Shown here in pieces: positions 14,918 through 23,573 of a stretch of 37,797 nucleotides of DNA. The stretch lies in contig NZ_JAOEGN010000016.1 in NCBI RefSeq assembly GCF_025446935.1, forward strand, positions 1 to 37,797, read 5' to 3'. The notes under the pieces were generated by a model. It worked only from the letters and a program-made list of their open reading frames with translations, ran no database searches and was not told the DNA's origin. Origin of the DNA: Paracholeplasma vituli. Lineage in GTDB: Bacteria > Bacillota_I > Bacilli_A > Acholeplasmatales > UBA5453. A program made the translations under genes and the position numbers. Each line of letters begins with the position of its first letter. Position 1 is the first letter of the stretch.

Positions 14918-14940
14918 AGCACACCGACCAGTGTGCTTTT
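14916..14940. terminator. Bidirectional terminator
   Basis: AAAGCACAC and GTGTGCTTT form a 9-bp stem with a 6-base loop between two convergent genes. Confidence 0.75.
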
Positions 14941-16045
14941 ATCCTTCAGTGTAGAGTTCAATTTTGTCTTTACCATAAATCTTGGACTTATAAAGTGCAA
15001 TGTCTGCGTTATCAATTAACTTCATATAAGTAATTTGAGATAAATCGGTTAAGTAACATAGACCAATTGAAATCGTCAGTTTACGATTGGTATATTTATT
15101 CCATATGTTCAGATTATCGAGGTTTAACTTAATATTATCTAGTTTTCTACGGATGACTTCGATAGTTTGACCTGAGAAGACACCGATAAATTCTTCACCA
15201 CCGAAACGGGCGAAAAAGGTGTCACGATCCACTTGTGTTTGAATGAGTGTAGCCAATTTTTCTAGAATACTGTCCCCCTCCAAATGCCCATGATTATCAT
15301 TAAAAAGTTTAAAGTCATCCACATCGAATAAAGCGATGCCCAGTGGAATGTTATTTTCTTTATTAAACTTAAACAAAGCTTCAATATGGAGGTTAAATGC
15401 TCTTCGATTTGGTAGTTTGGTCAGTTCATCGAGATGGCTATAAGCGACAAATAATTCTTTCATATATAGTTCACGACGACGAAGTTTTAGTACCATTATA
15501 TTGACTGGTATTCCAATTAATAATCCCGTGACGATTAGGAACACATCCATTTGAAAAAGATAAAATGAACGGTCATGATATAAGAAGCTAATTACTAAAA
15601 AGAGCGTTGCAGAACCAACTTGATAAAGAATCAAGTCTCTTTCCTTTAATATAAATAATATTGGATAAAGTACCATGAATAGATTGAAAAAAACTGGTGG
15701 TATATCCCTTAAAATGAAGGTATTGATGAAAATCAACCCTAATGACATGCCAATAAGGAATGTTAAGATTAAATGATATACGTGTTTAGGTTTAATACGA
15801 TTCGTTTTAATCATACGATCTGTGCTGTAAGTGAACACAATCAATAGACAATAAATGTAGACTAATCCAACATACAAAAAGTAATTTTCACCGAAAATTG
15901 TTAAACCAATAATGGTAAAAATACCGCAAATAAAAAGCGATACCAGTGACACCATTCTTAAGTTTTCGAGCGAATCTTTAGCGAGTTGTTGAGCATTTTT
16001 GCTCATATAGCTTGCTTTAATTTCGTCTTGTAGGGATTTGTTCAA
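14939..16045 (-). CDS. Membrane-bound diguanylate cyclase (GGDEF domain, GGEEF)
   Basis: It should make cyclic di-GMP from two GTP. The 368 residues comprise about six membrane segments (30-190) and a C-terminal GGDEF domain: DELTKLPNRRAFNLHI, metal-binding FDVDDFKLFNDNHGH and the active-site FARFGGEEF (GGEEF at 282-286). The inhibitory RxxD motif expected nine residues before GGEEF is not present (D-R-D-T occupies that region). Catalytic residues are intact. The start is TTG with AGGGGG upstream. A second GGDEF gene lies directly upstream on the same strand. No EAL or HD-GYP phosphodiesterase is seen in the window. Confidence 0.9.
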   Translation of the reverse strand: MNKSLQDEIKASYMSKNAQQLAKDSLENLRMVSLVSLFICGIFTIIGLTIFGENYFLYVGLVYIYCLLIVFTYSTDRMIKTNRIKPKHVYHLILTFLIGMSLGLIFINTFILRDIPPVFFNLFMVLYPILFILKERDLILYQVGSATLFLVISFLYHDRSFYLFQMDVFLIVTGLLIGIPVNIMVLKLRRRELYMKELFVAYSHLDELTKLPNRRAFNLHIEALFKFNKENNIPLGIALFDVDDFKLFNDNHGHLEGDSILEKLATLIQTQVDRDTFFARFGGEEFIGVFSGQTIEVIRRKLDNIKLNLDNLNIWNKYTNRKLTISIGLCYLTDLSQITYMKLIDNADIALYKSKIYGKDKIELYTEG

Positions 16046-16104
16046 ATCATTTCCCCCTTTTAAGTGTGCAAAATGATTTTATCATATTTCTGAGATTTTT
16101 TCTT

Positions 16105-16134
16105 AAGAAAAAAAGAAAAAGTCTAGAAAGACTT
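16105..16134 (-). terminator. Terminator of the upstream GGDEF gene
   Basis: AAGTCT and AGACTT pair around AGAA at the gene's last codons, and on the minus strand TTTTTCTTTTTTT follows. Confidence 0.65.
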
Positions 16135-17250
16135 CTTCATGTTTCTTTTATCGATATACATATCCTTATCTAACTGATTCATAAACTTATCGAATTGATC
16201 ATACGAACCAAAGAACCGCCCATACCCAAAAGCTAAGCTCAAGGGAAATTCTAGAGTTTTCTCTTGATTGATAGCATCCAATTTGGCTTTAATACTTGTC
16301 ACATAAACTTTCATGTCAATCGAGTGTTTCACAGACATAAATGCGATGAATTCATCTCCACCTAGTCGAGCAACAATGGCATCACTAGGCAATTCTTCTT
16401 TGACAATACTCACAACTGTTTTTAGTGCTATGTCACCAGCATGGTGTCCATAATTGTCATTGATGGCCTTTAAATCATTCAAATCGAAATATAGGACATC
16501 CGCTGGTTCAGTATTTCGCTGTTTAAACAAGCGATTAATGTGTAAGAAAAATGTTTCACGAGTCCAAGCGTGGGTAAGATGATCTAAGTGGATGACGCGT
16601 TGCTGAAGGAATAAATAGAGTAAGATGAGGGCACAGCCAACACTTGGCCATATTGTAAGTATCCCATAGTATGCTGCTTGAATGATGCCTCCAAAAATCG
16701 GTAAGGCCGTTGAAACCATGAGGATGATGAGATTTTGTTTACTGATGGTTTTCCAATTTTGAACCACTGTACCAACAGACATTAATACATAAAAATAGAT
16801 CGATATGGTTACCAATAAATAACCTGATTGACGGGTATAGAGCCCATTTTCTATCGAAAAGATGAATTTTGTCCATGGGTTAGATAAAACAAGTATTATG
16901 TTGAGTAACTGTGGAAGAAAAATAAACACATGTCTTAGACTATTCTTTTTGAATGTTGGTGCAAACATAGATCGAATCAGGTAAAACCACAATAGAGTGA
17001 TGATGGGGCCTACTAAGAACAACAGTGTATTTAGTACCATCGATAAACTTACTGTAAAGGCATCATTTTTTCCATCAATGATAATCGTATATGCTTCTAC
17101 GATGAGTACAAAAATGATAATCCACGCAGTGATTAAGTAAGCTTTAGATACGGTATCTTTTTGATTCAAACGAAAATGTGCGATGATCGATATCAATAAC
17201 AATAGAAAAGCAGTCATGAAACTAACGTCTGTTTGATAGTAGAGTTGCAT
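16123..17250 (-). CDS. Membrane GGDEF-domain protein
   Basis: The 375 residues comprise seven predicted membrane segments (about 8-215) and a C-terminal GGDEF domain. The active-site loop is intact (VARLGGDEF, GGDEF at 297-301), as is the metal site FDLNDLKAINDNYGHHAGD. The usual domain opening D-x-L-T-x-x-x-N-R-R is altered to LDHLTHAWTRETF, and no RxxD inhibitory site is visible. The seven-helix N-terminus resembles 7TM-type sensor modules, signal unknown. It is probably an active diguanylate cyclase, a little less certain than its neighbour. AAGGAGG lies 8 bases before the ATG. The gene follows the CxxC membrane protein gene by 24 bases. Confidence 0.87.
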   Translation of the reverse strand: MQLYYQTDVSFMTAFLLLLISIIAHFRLNQKDTVSKAYLITAWIIIFVLIVEAYTIIIDGKNDAFTVSLSMVLNTLLFLVGPIITLLWFYLIRSMFAPTFKKNSLRHVFIFLPQLLNIILVLSNPWTKFIFSIENGLYTRQSGYLLVTISIYFYVLMSVGTVVQNWKTISKQNLIILMVSTALPIFGGIIQAAYYGILTIWPSVGCALILLYLFLQQRVIHLDHLTHAWTRETFFLHINRLFKQRNTEPADVLYFDLNDLKAINDNYGHHAGDIALKTVVSIVKEELPSDAIVARLGGDEFIAFMSVKHSIDMKVYVTSIKAKLDAINQEKTLEFPLSLAFGYGRFFGSYDQFDKFMNQLDKDMYIDKRNMKKSF

Positions 17251-17274
17251 CCAATCGCCTCCTTAAATTTTATT

Positions 17275-17742
17275 CTATAATTTACATTGGCTTTTTCGAA
17301 TTTCACGAATTAACCACCAAAAACCCACAAATAAAAGGGCTAATGATATGAGTTTATAAGGTAGTCCTGCTAACGGTAAAACCGCAACAGAAAAGGTAAT
17401 TCCAATAACGGTGAAAAATGCGATAACACAGGAAGTACAGCCATAGGTTAAGACACCAAATAGGACTGAAATCATGGTCATGAAGGTGCCTTTTCCTTCT
17501 TTTTTGGTAAGGTCAACCAGTGCACTTGATAAATTGAACATGAGTGCGGATAAAATTGCCATGACGATATTGAGTATGATGTTCACTGCCACTAGTCCAT
17601 TGCCATAGGTATCAGACATTTTAGTGTAACCACCATTTAGATTATCCAGTAAAAAATAAATAACGAGGAAAAATCCACTGTAGATGATCAACGATGAAAC
17701 ATATTTGATGCTTTTTTGTTTTTGTAGTACAAGACTTAACAT
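17275..17742 (-). CDS. Four-helix membrane protein with a CxxC in the membrane
   Basis: I cannot name a family. The 155 residues contain four membrane segments at about 17-35, 48-72, 84-118 and 125-146. The third segment opens with YGCTSCVIAFFTVIGI, and LPLAGLPYK precedes the fourth. A Cys pair followed by hydrophobics and a Leu-Pro before the next helix is seen in small heavy-metal or thiol-redox membrane proteins, but that parallel is weak. AAAGGAG precedes the ATG. It has a TATAAT with extended -10 (TGG) on the minus strand at 17775-17780 and may be co-transcribed with the GGDEF gene that follows. Confidence 0.7.
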   Translation of the reverse strand: MLSLVLQKQKSIKYVSSLIIYSGFFLVIYFLLDNLNGGYTKMSDTYGNGLVAVNIILNIVMAILSALMFNLSSALVDLTKKEGKGTFMTMISVLFGVLTYGCTSCVIAFFTVIGITFSVAVLPLAGLPYKLISLALLFVGFWWLIREIRKSQCKL

Positions 17743-17774
17743 GCGATAATACTCCTTTAGTATGATGTAGCTAT

Positions 17775-17780
17775 ATTATA
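17775..17780 (-). promoter_or_regulatory. Extended -10 promoter element of the CxxC membrane protein gene
   Basis: TATAAT preceded by TGG on the minus strand; no good -35 at 17 bases (TTTACC lies at 19). The start codon is about 33 bases downstream. Confidence 0.5.
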
Positions 17781-17827
17781 CCAAACAATACAAAGTGCCG
17801 GTAAATACTTGCATACTTAAGCATTTA

Positions 17828-18577
17828 TTACAAGAACTCAATCATATGATTAATCTCATCTGACATCGCTTTATTGACTTCAAAATGAGTTTCTAAGAAT
17901 AAGAGAGCTGCTTTTGCTGAGGCTTTATTTTGATTGTAACCTTGTTTGATCTCAGATAGTATCGATGCAGCTTCCAGGATTCTAAATTCAATACGTCGTT
18001 CAAATACGAAAGGGTCGGTTAAAATCACGTGATCTTTGTATACACGAGGTAACAGCTCTGCAATTAAGCTTGCTGCATAAACCTGAATGAAACTAAAAGC
18101 ACTCGCTTTTTCACCCCTTAAATCGCGTTTAAGCCCAATATAGAGATTACTCAATGCTTCATTAACCAAATATTCTATGCTTCTGTATTTAGGAGACGGT
18201 ACATTTTTAGGAATGATCCAAGACAAATCAAAATCACGATGCTTATAAATGACTTGTCCAGTCGTAAATGAAATGCTTGGGAGTTCTTCTTTTTCAAATA
18301 CTGCGAATTCAGCAAATACGCCAGATTTAAACAAAACTTTGTAGCCATCTTCAGTATTCTTGAATATGAAAACAATCGGTTCAATGGTTAACCATTCTAG
18401 ATGATCGATGTAGTGTTGTTTTAACCCTGTTTCCACAATTAAGAAAAAATCCATATCGGAATAGTCATCAACACGTGTGGTTTCCGACATACTACCCAGT
18501 CCTAATAAACACAACACATTTGGATCTTTCTTTAATGCATCTCCGAGTTTATGAATTTGATCATACGCTTTGGACAT
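17828..18577 (-). CDS. Nucleotidyltransferase-domain protein
   Basis: From the ATG at 18577 (AAAGGGTGTGAT upstream) the protein has 249 residues. The N-terminal domain has the Pol-beta-type nucleotidyltransferase motif LGLGSMSETTRVDDYSDMDF (GS, then D-x-D), with the third acidic residue likely in the VFAEFAVFE strand. The C-terminal half is helical, as in aminoglycoside or lincosamide nucleotidyltransferases. It may add a nucleotide to a small molecule or be a regulatory relative; resistance function is not shown. The longer frame that begins 24 codons earlier lacks a ribosome site and overlaps the promoter region. It is divergent from trpB. Confidence 0.78.
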   Translation of the reverse strand: MSKAYDQIHKLGDALKKDPNVLCLLGLGSMSETTRVDDYSDMDFFLIVETGLKQHYIDHLEWLTIEPIVFIFKNTEDGYKVLFKSGVFAEFAVFEKEELPSISFTTGQVIYKHRDFDLSWIIPKNVPSPKYRSIEYLVNEALSNLYIGLKRDLRGEKASAFSFIQVYAASLIAELLPRVYKDHVILTDPFVFERRIEFRILEAASILSEIKQGYNQNKASAKAALLFLETHFEVNKAMSDEINHMIEFL

Positions 18578-18649
18578 CCTATCACACCCTTTCTTACTAT
18601 TATACAGATTTGATATGCATATATCATCTTTATTGTAAAATTTTGACAC

Positions 18650-18678
18650 TTGATTTTTACTTTCATCCTTCGTATAAT
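18650..18678 (+). promoter_or_regulatory. Promoter of the trpB T-box transcript
   Basis: TTGATT (18650-18655) and TATAAT (18673-18678) are spaced by 17 bases; Stem I of the T-box begins about 15 bases further on. Confidence 0.65.
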
Positions 18679-18689
18679 GGTGTTAATTC

Positions 18690-18946
18690 GATGATTGAGA
18701 TGAGTAATTTGGGTAAACGTATTTAGCGAGTGCATGGTGGTGAAAGATGCATATACTTAATAACCAAATGAATGGCCTCAGGAGAAGCTAGGGGAAATTA
18801 AAGTATCCGATGCCGTAGCCTACGTTATCAGGCAAAAATATTAAAGTCTTCAATGATGGCGTATTTTGTAATAAGAGGAAAATAATTCCTAAATTTGGGT
18901 GGTACCACGAGCATTTCGTCCCAAGCGAACGCGTGCTCTTTTTTTA
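18690..18946 (+). promoter_or_regulatory. T-box riboswitch, tRNA-Trp (UGG specifier), controlling trpB
   Basis: Visible parts: AGTA motif at 18703-18706 in Stem I; the basal stem TTGAG paired with CTCAG; the specifier in ATGAA-TGG-CCTC with UGG at 18773-18775 (Trp); the T-box core GGGTGGTACCACG at 18897-18909; and a terminator with GAGCA (18909-18913) paired to TGCTC (18934-18938) followed by seven T. Uncharged tRNA-Trp would bind the specifier and the T-box bulge and prevent termination, switching trpB on when tryptophan is short. The specifier assignment is supported by its perfect alignment with the second T-box leader of the window. Confidence 0.9.
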
Positions 18947-18991
18947 TACCCAAAAATACAAATACTCTTAGACTTTAAGGAAAGGTCAAAG

Positions 18992-20167
18992 ATGGAGTTT
19001 GGACGTTTTGGGGGACAATTTGTCCCAGAAAAGATTTTAGTAGCAGTTAAAAAAGTAGAAAAAGCCTATGAAGAGGCCATGCAAGATCCGATGTTTATGC
19101 AAACCTATCGTGAATACTTGAAAGATTATGTAGGTAGACCCTCTTTACTTTATGAGGCAAAACGACTTACTGAAACTTTGGGTGGTGCACGAATCTTCCT
19201 AAAGCGAGAGGATTTAAACCATACAGGAGCACATAAAATCAACAATGTATTGGGTCAAGCTCTACTCGCAAAGCGAATGGGTATCCGTAAACTGATTGCG
19301 GAAACAGGCGCTGGCCAGCACGGGGTTGCTACTGCAACCGTTGCTGCGTTACTTAATATGGACTGTGAAATCCATATGGGGGCTGTAGATGTCGAAAAAC
19401 AAAGTTTGAATGTGTATCGAATGCGGATGCTGGGTGCGAAGGTTGTCGTGGTCGAAGAAGGCCTTAAAACGCTTAAAGAGGCTGTGGATAGTGCCTTAAT
19501 CACCTGGGCAAATGATTTAGAAAACACCTTCTATCTGATCGGTTCTGCCGTTGGACCCCACCCTTACCCAACGATGGTTCGTGAATTCCAAAAGGTCATT
19601 GGTGAAGAAATTAAAGCACAACTTCAAGAAAAAGAACAAAGATTACCCGATTACGTGGTCGCGTGTGTCGGTGGCGGTTCGAATGCCATCGGTGCATTTT
19701 ACGATTTTATTCAGAATCCAAGTGTTAAACTCATCGGAGTTGAAGCAGCCGGCGATGGCATCGATACCAAACGTCACGCCGCAACAATGACTAAAGGCCA
19801 AACTGGCATCATCCATGGGATGCAAACCAAAGTGTTATTAGACCCAGATGGTTCAATCAGTGAAGTATATTCCATCTCAGCTGGGCTCGATTATCCGGGT
19901 GTTGGTCCAGAACACAGTTATTTAGAATCCATCAACCGAGTTCAATATGTAGCCATAAATGATCAAGAAGCCGTGGATGCGTTTATTAAACTAACCCAAA
20001 CAGAGGGTATCATTCCTGCGATTGAATCGGGGCACGCTGTTGCATACGCCTTAAAACTAGCACCTTCTTTACCAAAAGAAAACATCCTCGTCATCAACCT
20101 TTCAGGTCGAGGAGATAAGGATGTCAAACAGGTCGCACGTTTTTTAAGCGAGACCTTAATAGATTAG
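18992..20167 (+). CDS. trpB: Tryptophan synthase beta chain, stand-alone
   Basis: It condenses indole with L-serine to give L-tryptophan, using pyridoxal phosphate. The 391 residues are a canonical TrpB1: GRFGGQFVPE at the start, PLP lysine Lys82 in HTGAHKINN, catalytic Glu104 in AETGAGQHG, and the phosphate loop GGGSNAIG. The start is the ATG at 18992 with AAGGAAAGG 7 bases upstream; an upstream in-frame extension would run through the T-box terminator. No trpA or other trp gene is adjacent: the next gene is convergent and overlaps its end by 4 bases. It would therefore work on free indole unless trpA lies elsewhere. Confidence 0.96.
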   Translation: MEFGRFGGQFVPEKILVAVKKVEKAYEEAMQDPMFMQTYREYLKDYVGRPSLLYEAKRLTETLGGARIFLKREDLNHTGAHKINNVLGQALLAKRMGIRKLIAETGAGQHGVATATVAALLNMDCEIHMGAVDVEKQSLNVYRMRMLGAKVVVVEEGLKTLKEAVDSALITWANDLENTFYLIGSAVGPHPYPTMVREFQKVIGEEIKAQLQEKEQRLPDYVVACVGGGSNAIGAFYDFIQNPSVKLIGVEAAGDGIDTKRHAATMTKGQTGIIHGMQTKVLLDPDGSISEVYSISAGLDYPGVGPEHSYLESINRVQYVAINDQEAVDAFIKLTQTEGIIPAIESGHAVAYALKLAPSLPKENILVINLSGRGDKDVKQVARFLSETLID

Positions 20168-20859
20168 AGGGTTCTTTGATAGGTCAAATCTAACCCATTT
20201 TGAGTGAGTGTATACCCATTAAACTCTTTAGGTAGGTCTTTAATATCATTAATTTCATTTAAGGCAATATGTCGTAATAAAGCCCCGCGTTGTTGTTTAT
20301 TAAAGACAGAAATGGCTTTACAAACACCATTTTTACAATCGATAAAATGTACTTCGTAAACCGGAACAAACGGTTTAATCTTCACTGTGAATTCGTCACT
20401 TGCTAAACTGAGAATCGGTTCATTCTCTCCTTTGAACCGATTTTCATAGTGACTGTGCCACAATGAATTGAGGCTTAAACCTGATATTGTGTAATCTAAA
20501 CGGTATGGTTTAATCGGTTCCAAAGGTCTAATTAAACCGTATAGCGCATCCACAATCCAAACATGATTTTGAAGGAAGATTCGTGCTTTTGAACTCAATG
20601 TAGTAGAATCTAACTTTTTAAAGGATTCTCCAAAGTATAAATCGATTGCATGATAGGCAACATTGTCTTTAAAATTTTGATAATATGCCTTTACATCAGG
20701 AATGAGTGCGTCGCTGACTTTAAATCGTTTTTTTATGGTTTGTTCATCCCAAGACGCAAGTTCTTCTACTAATTTTAAGGTTTCTTTGGTATAAATTGGA
20801 ATTTCAGTTGAAGGTTCAATCACTCGAAATGATTTAGCTGGTGAAAATAAGATGATCAT
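20164..20859 (-). CDS. yaaA: YaaA-family peroxide stress protein (UPF0246)
   Basis: In Escherichia coli YaaA limits free iron damage during peroxide stress and binds DNA; here that role is inferred from family. From the ATG at 20859 (GAGGAGG upstream) the 231-residue protein starts MIILFSPAKSF, the standard UPF0246 opening. It contains LYGLIRPLEPIKPYRLDY and ends with a Y-x-x-x-x-S-x-x-x-x-F-x-R region altered to DLTYQRT. The C-terminus is a little shorter than the usual 240-250. It is convergent with trpB (4-base overlap). Confidence 0.88.
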   Translation of the reverse strand: MIILFSPAKSFRVIEPSTEIPIYTKETLKLVEELASWDEQTIKKRFKVSDALIPDVKAYYQNFKDNVAYHAIDLYFGESFKKLDSTTLSSKARIFLQNHVWIVDALYGLIRPLEPIKPYRLDYTISGLSLNSLWHSHYENRFKGENEPILSLASDEFTVKIKPFVPVYEVHFIDCKNGVCKAISVFNKQQRGALLRHIALNEINDIKDLPKEFNGYTLTQNGLDLTYQRTL

Positions 20860-20883
20860 GGGTGACCTCCTCATCTTTAACCA

Positions 20884-21630
20884 TTATAACGGATTCAAGA
20901 CACTTTTCAAAAAGGTTGCAGTACGTATTTCTTTTGGGTTATTAAAAATGGCTTCCGGTGTACCCTGTTCAATGACCTTGCCTTTGTCCATTACGATGAT
21001 TTCGTCTGCAAATGCTTTTGCAAACCCCATTTCATGGGTTACAACAATCATCGTCATACCTGATTCAGCCAGTTTCTTCATAACAGTAAGCACTTCACCA
21101 ATCATTTCAGGGTCAAGTGCCGATGTAGGTTCATCAAACAACATCACTTCTGGATGCATCGATAAAGCTCTCGCAATCGCGATACGTTGTTTCTGTCCAC
21201 CGGATAATTGGTTTGGATAGTGTTGTTTCTTCTCCAGTAAACCAACTTGTTCAAGTAAACCTAATGAGTTTTGAGTCGCTTCTTCTAATGGACGTTTTAA
21301 AACGTGAATTTGAGCACTATTAATATTATCTAACACCGTCATATGAGGAAACAGGTTGAAGTTTTGGAATACCATGCCCACATGTTCACGGTGTTTTTCA
21401 ATTTTAAAATGAGGGTCAGTAATATTTTCACCTGATTTAAGAATTTGTCCCTGAGTAGGTTTTTCCATTAAGTTTAATGTCCGTAACAAAGTCGATTTAC
21501 CAGATCCTGAGGGGCCTATGATGACATAGACTTTGTTTTTTTCTAAAATAAGACTCACATCATCGATAGCGATTGTACCGTCACTGAAGACTTTAGAGAC
21601 ATGTTTAATTTCAAATAGATTATTTGGCAT
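20884..21630 (-). CDS. Amino-acid ABC importer (T-box controlled), ATP-binding subunit
   Basis: The 248 residues are a typical GlnQ/ArtP-type ATPase: Walker [11 protein letters not shown]-loop [12 protein letters not shown], signature LSGGQKQR, Walker [15 protein letters not shown] and switch VVTHEMGFA. It ends with the usual [14 protein letters not shown]. It drives uptake with the two genes upstream; its start overlaps the permease gene by 11 bases. Compared with the copy at 2614-3327 it keeps the full C-terminal segment. The leader's CGU specifier suggests an arginine or basic amino-acid substrate. Confidence 0.95.
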   Translation of the reverse strand: MPNNLFEIKHVSKVFSDGTIAIDDVSLILEKNKVYVIIGPSGSGKSTLLRTLNLMEKPTQGQILKSGENITDPHFKIEKHREHVGMVFQNFNLFPHMTVLDNINSAQIHVLKRPLEEATQNSLGLLEQVGLLEKKQHYPNQLSGGQKQRIAIARALSMHPEVMLFDEPTSALDPEMIGEVLTVMKKLAESGMTMIVVTHEMGFAKAFADEIIVMDKGKVIEQGTPEAIFNNPKEIRTATFLKSVLNPL

Positions 21631-22297
21631 CGGATTTCTTAAGTCTCCTTTCGAGCATTCCCATCAACTTTGACGTTGGGAATGTGAGTGCAAAATACAA
21701 AATCGCAACCACGATATACGTTTCTTTAACTGCGTAAGTCCCAGTTCTTACCATGGAAGCCATGTACATCAATTCCGCAATCCCAAGATACATGAAGATG
21801 GATGTCTCTTTAATCATGGTGACAAACTCATTACCTAAGGCAGGAATGATGTGTTTGATGGCTTGTGGTAAAACAACCACTCTAAGGGTTTTATTTTTTG
21901 TAAACCCTAAACTTAAAGCGGCTTCGGTCTGTCCTCTATCCACAGACAAAATCCCACCACGGATGATTTCAGATACATATGCACTCGAGTTGATTAACAG
22001 GGCTAACATGCCTGGTACAAACGAAGACATGTCGATGCCTAATAAGAGTGTTACTGGCAATTTAACAAACGAATAAATCAATAAAACTTGAACCAGTAGT
22101 GGTGTCCCACGAATGAGTTCTACATAACTGGTTCCGATAATATTTAAGGGTTTATGAATCGATAATCGCATCAATGCTGGAATTAATCCGAGCAGTGATC
22201 CGAATACGACAGAGATGACAGCTAATAAAAGTGTCATCAATAAACCGCTTAATAATAACCCAATATAGTAAGGGTCTAAGACAAAACTGAAATCCAT
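21620..22297 (-). CDS. Amino-acid ABC importer (T-box controlled), permease
   Basis: The 225 residues have about five membrane segments and the HisM/ArtM features [28 protein letters not shown], and the EAA loop [21 protein letters not shown] followed by [13 protein letters not shown]. It forms the membrane channel for the neighbouring binding protein and ATPase. Its ATG follows the stop codon of the binding-protein gene by 2 bases, and its end overlaps the ATPase gene, so the three are tightly coupled. Confidence 0.93.
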   Translation of the reverse strand: MDFSFVLDPYYIGLLLSGLLMTLLLAVISVVFGSLLGLIPALMRLSIHKPLNIIGTSYVELIRGTPLLVQVLLIYSFVKLPVTLLLGIDMSSFVPGMLALLINSSAYVSEIIRGGILSVDRGQTEAALSLGFTKNKTLRVVVLPQAIKHIIPALGNEFVTMIKETSIFMYLGIAELMYMASMVRTGTYAVKETYIVVAILYFALTFPTSKLMGMLERRLKKSDAK

Positions 22298-22299
22298 AA

Positions 22300-23100
22300 T
22301 TAGCTATTTAGGATAACAGCATCCGCAACGATTTGATCCATTTTACCGGATTCAATCAAATCCGATAAGACGATATTAATCAATTTTAAGAGTTCGATAT
22401 TTCCTTTTCGAACCGCTACTGCTGAACCACCATCTGGGTCACCAATTGTAATGGATGCAATCGCAACACTGGATTGGTTTAAGACATAACCATCCGCTAC
22501 TGGTTTTTCCATAACTACTGCGTCTACTTGTCCATCAATCAGTCTCATGACTAGATCAGGTACAGATTGAATGAATGATTTTTGAGCAGTTAAGAAAGTG
22601 TCTTCAACGAGTTCTTGTTGAATTGAACCCAATTGCGCACCAATACGAACACTTGCTAAATCCATGGTTTCAATCGAATTGAAGGTGTTTAACATGGACT
22701 TTTTGACCAAAACAACTTGAATGGCTTCATAGTAAACCATCGAGAAGTCAACTTGTTTAGCACGTTCTTCTGTTGGAGTCATCCCCGCTAATACGAAATC
22801 TACTTTACCATTTTCTAAATCGTCTAGTAAGAAATCAAAGCCTTTGTTCACTACTTTTAAGTTCTTGCTGGATGCTTTTGCAATTTCTTTCGCAATTTCA
22901 ATATCAATACCCACCAATGTGGTTTTACCATCCACATTCATTGGCCATTCGTATGGTGCATAATCAGCCGATGTACCTAGGGTAATAAACCCTTCAAAAT
23001 CTTCATCCAAAATATAGGTATAAATATTGGATGTGGTTTGACATCCACTAATTAACCCTACGAATAAAATCATTACTGCTACTAAAAATCCCTTTTTCAT
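22300..23100 (-). CDS. Amino-acid ABC importer (T-box controlled), solute-binding lipoprotein
   Basis: The 266 residues begin with a lipoprotein signal whose lipobox is LISGC (Cys20). A family 3 solute-binding fold follows: FITLGTSADYAPYEW, GIDIEIAKEIAKASSK, DFVLAGMTPTEERAK and FSMVYYEAIQVVLVKK are the standard segments. D-x-x-L-A-G-M-T-P-T-x-E-R is shared with Arg/Lys/His and general polar amino-acid binders. TAGGAGG lies 8 bases before the ATG, immediately after the last T-box terminator. The arginine-type specifier in the leader is the best substrate hint. Confidence 0.94.
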   Translation of the reverse strand: MKKGFLVAVMILFVGLISGCQTTSNIYTYILDEDFEGFITLGTSADYAPYEWPMNVDGKTTLVGIDIEIAKEIAKASSKNLKVVNKGFDFLLDDLENGKVDFVLAGMTPTEERAKQVDFSMVYYEAIQVVLVKKSMLNTFNSIETMDLASVRIGAQLGSIQQELVEDTFLTAQKSFIQSVPDLVMRLIDGQVDAVVMEKPVADGYVLNQSSVAIASITIGDPDGGSAVAVRKGNIELLKLINIVLSDLIESGKMDQIVADAVILNS

Positions 23101-23119
23101 TTGTTCTTCCTCCTATAAA

Positions 23120-23475
23120 TAAAAAAGTCCTGGCTAAAATAGCCAAGGACGGGTTTTCCGCGGTACCACCTTGTTTCTGGGGAAAGTCCCAGCACTCGAA
23201 CCGTTAACGCCGGTATACGTTTAAATCATTCTTGAGTAAAACTTTGTACCTTAAAAAATAAAAATCCCTAGCATAAATGCTAAGGACGAATAGTTCGCGG
23301 TACCACCTTAGTTCTAGAATTAATCTAGCCCTCGTATCGTTAACGCCGACTTACGTTTAAACCTCAAGACTTTCGATTTAAAAGCTCCCAAGCACGTTCA
23401 TTGTTTGACGCACCAGTTCTCACCAACCACTGGCTCTCTTAAGCTGTCAATGACAATTACTACTCTTGTTCATCG
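23120..23475 (-). promoter_or_regulatory. T-box riboswitch, tRNA-Arg (CGU specifier), with two tandem antiterminator/terminator modules
   Basis: Read on the minus strand: a single Stem I with GAGTAGTA (23459-23466), a GNUG-type loop (GGTTGGTGAGAACTGG), and the specifier in ATGAA-CGT-GCTT with CGU at 23394-23396 (Arg). Next come T-box core 1 (AAGGTGGTACCGCG, about 23294-23313) and terminator 1 (23252-23286). A second module then starts with almost the same bases (TTTAAACGTATACCGGCGTT against TTTAAACGTAAGTCGGCGTT), carrying T-box core 2 (23157-23176) and terminator 2 (23120-23150). Only about 25 bases separate terminator 1 from module 2, too few for a second Stem I. Both terminators must be prevented for expression of the importer operon. 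Confidence 0.9.
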
Positions 23476-23485
23476 CTTGATACCT

Positions 23486-23491
23486 ATTATA
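23486..23491 (-). promoter_or_regulatory. -10 box of the importer T-box transcript
   Basis: TATAAT on the minus strand, about 20 bases before the AGTA motif of Stem I. The -35 is weak (TTGTAC at 16 bases). Confidence 0.5.
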
Positions 23492-23540
23492 AATCTTTTT
23501 AAATGAAGTACAAGTGAATTTCAAATGAAAACGTTTTTAA

Positions 23541-23567
23541 AGAAAAAAGCATGGTCGCCCATGCTTT
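23541..23567 (-). terminator. Terminator of the flotillin gene
   Basis: AAAGCATGG and CCATGCTTT pair over 9 bp around TCGC; on the minus strand TTTTTTCTTT follows. Confidence 0.8.
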
Positions 23568-23573
23568 CTATCA

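Noticed and set aside
16095-16112. 18-base perfect A/T palindrome after the GGDEF gene
   Set aside because: It overlaps the T-run side of the terminator, and low-complexity A/T palindromes are expected there.
18899-18991. N-terminal extension of trpB
   Set aside because: The extension would translate the T-box core and its terminator; the ATG at 18992 has a good ribosome site and gives the normal TrpB start.
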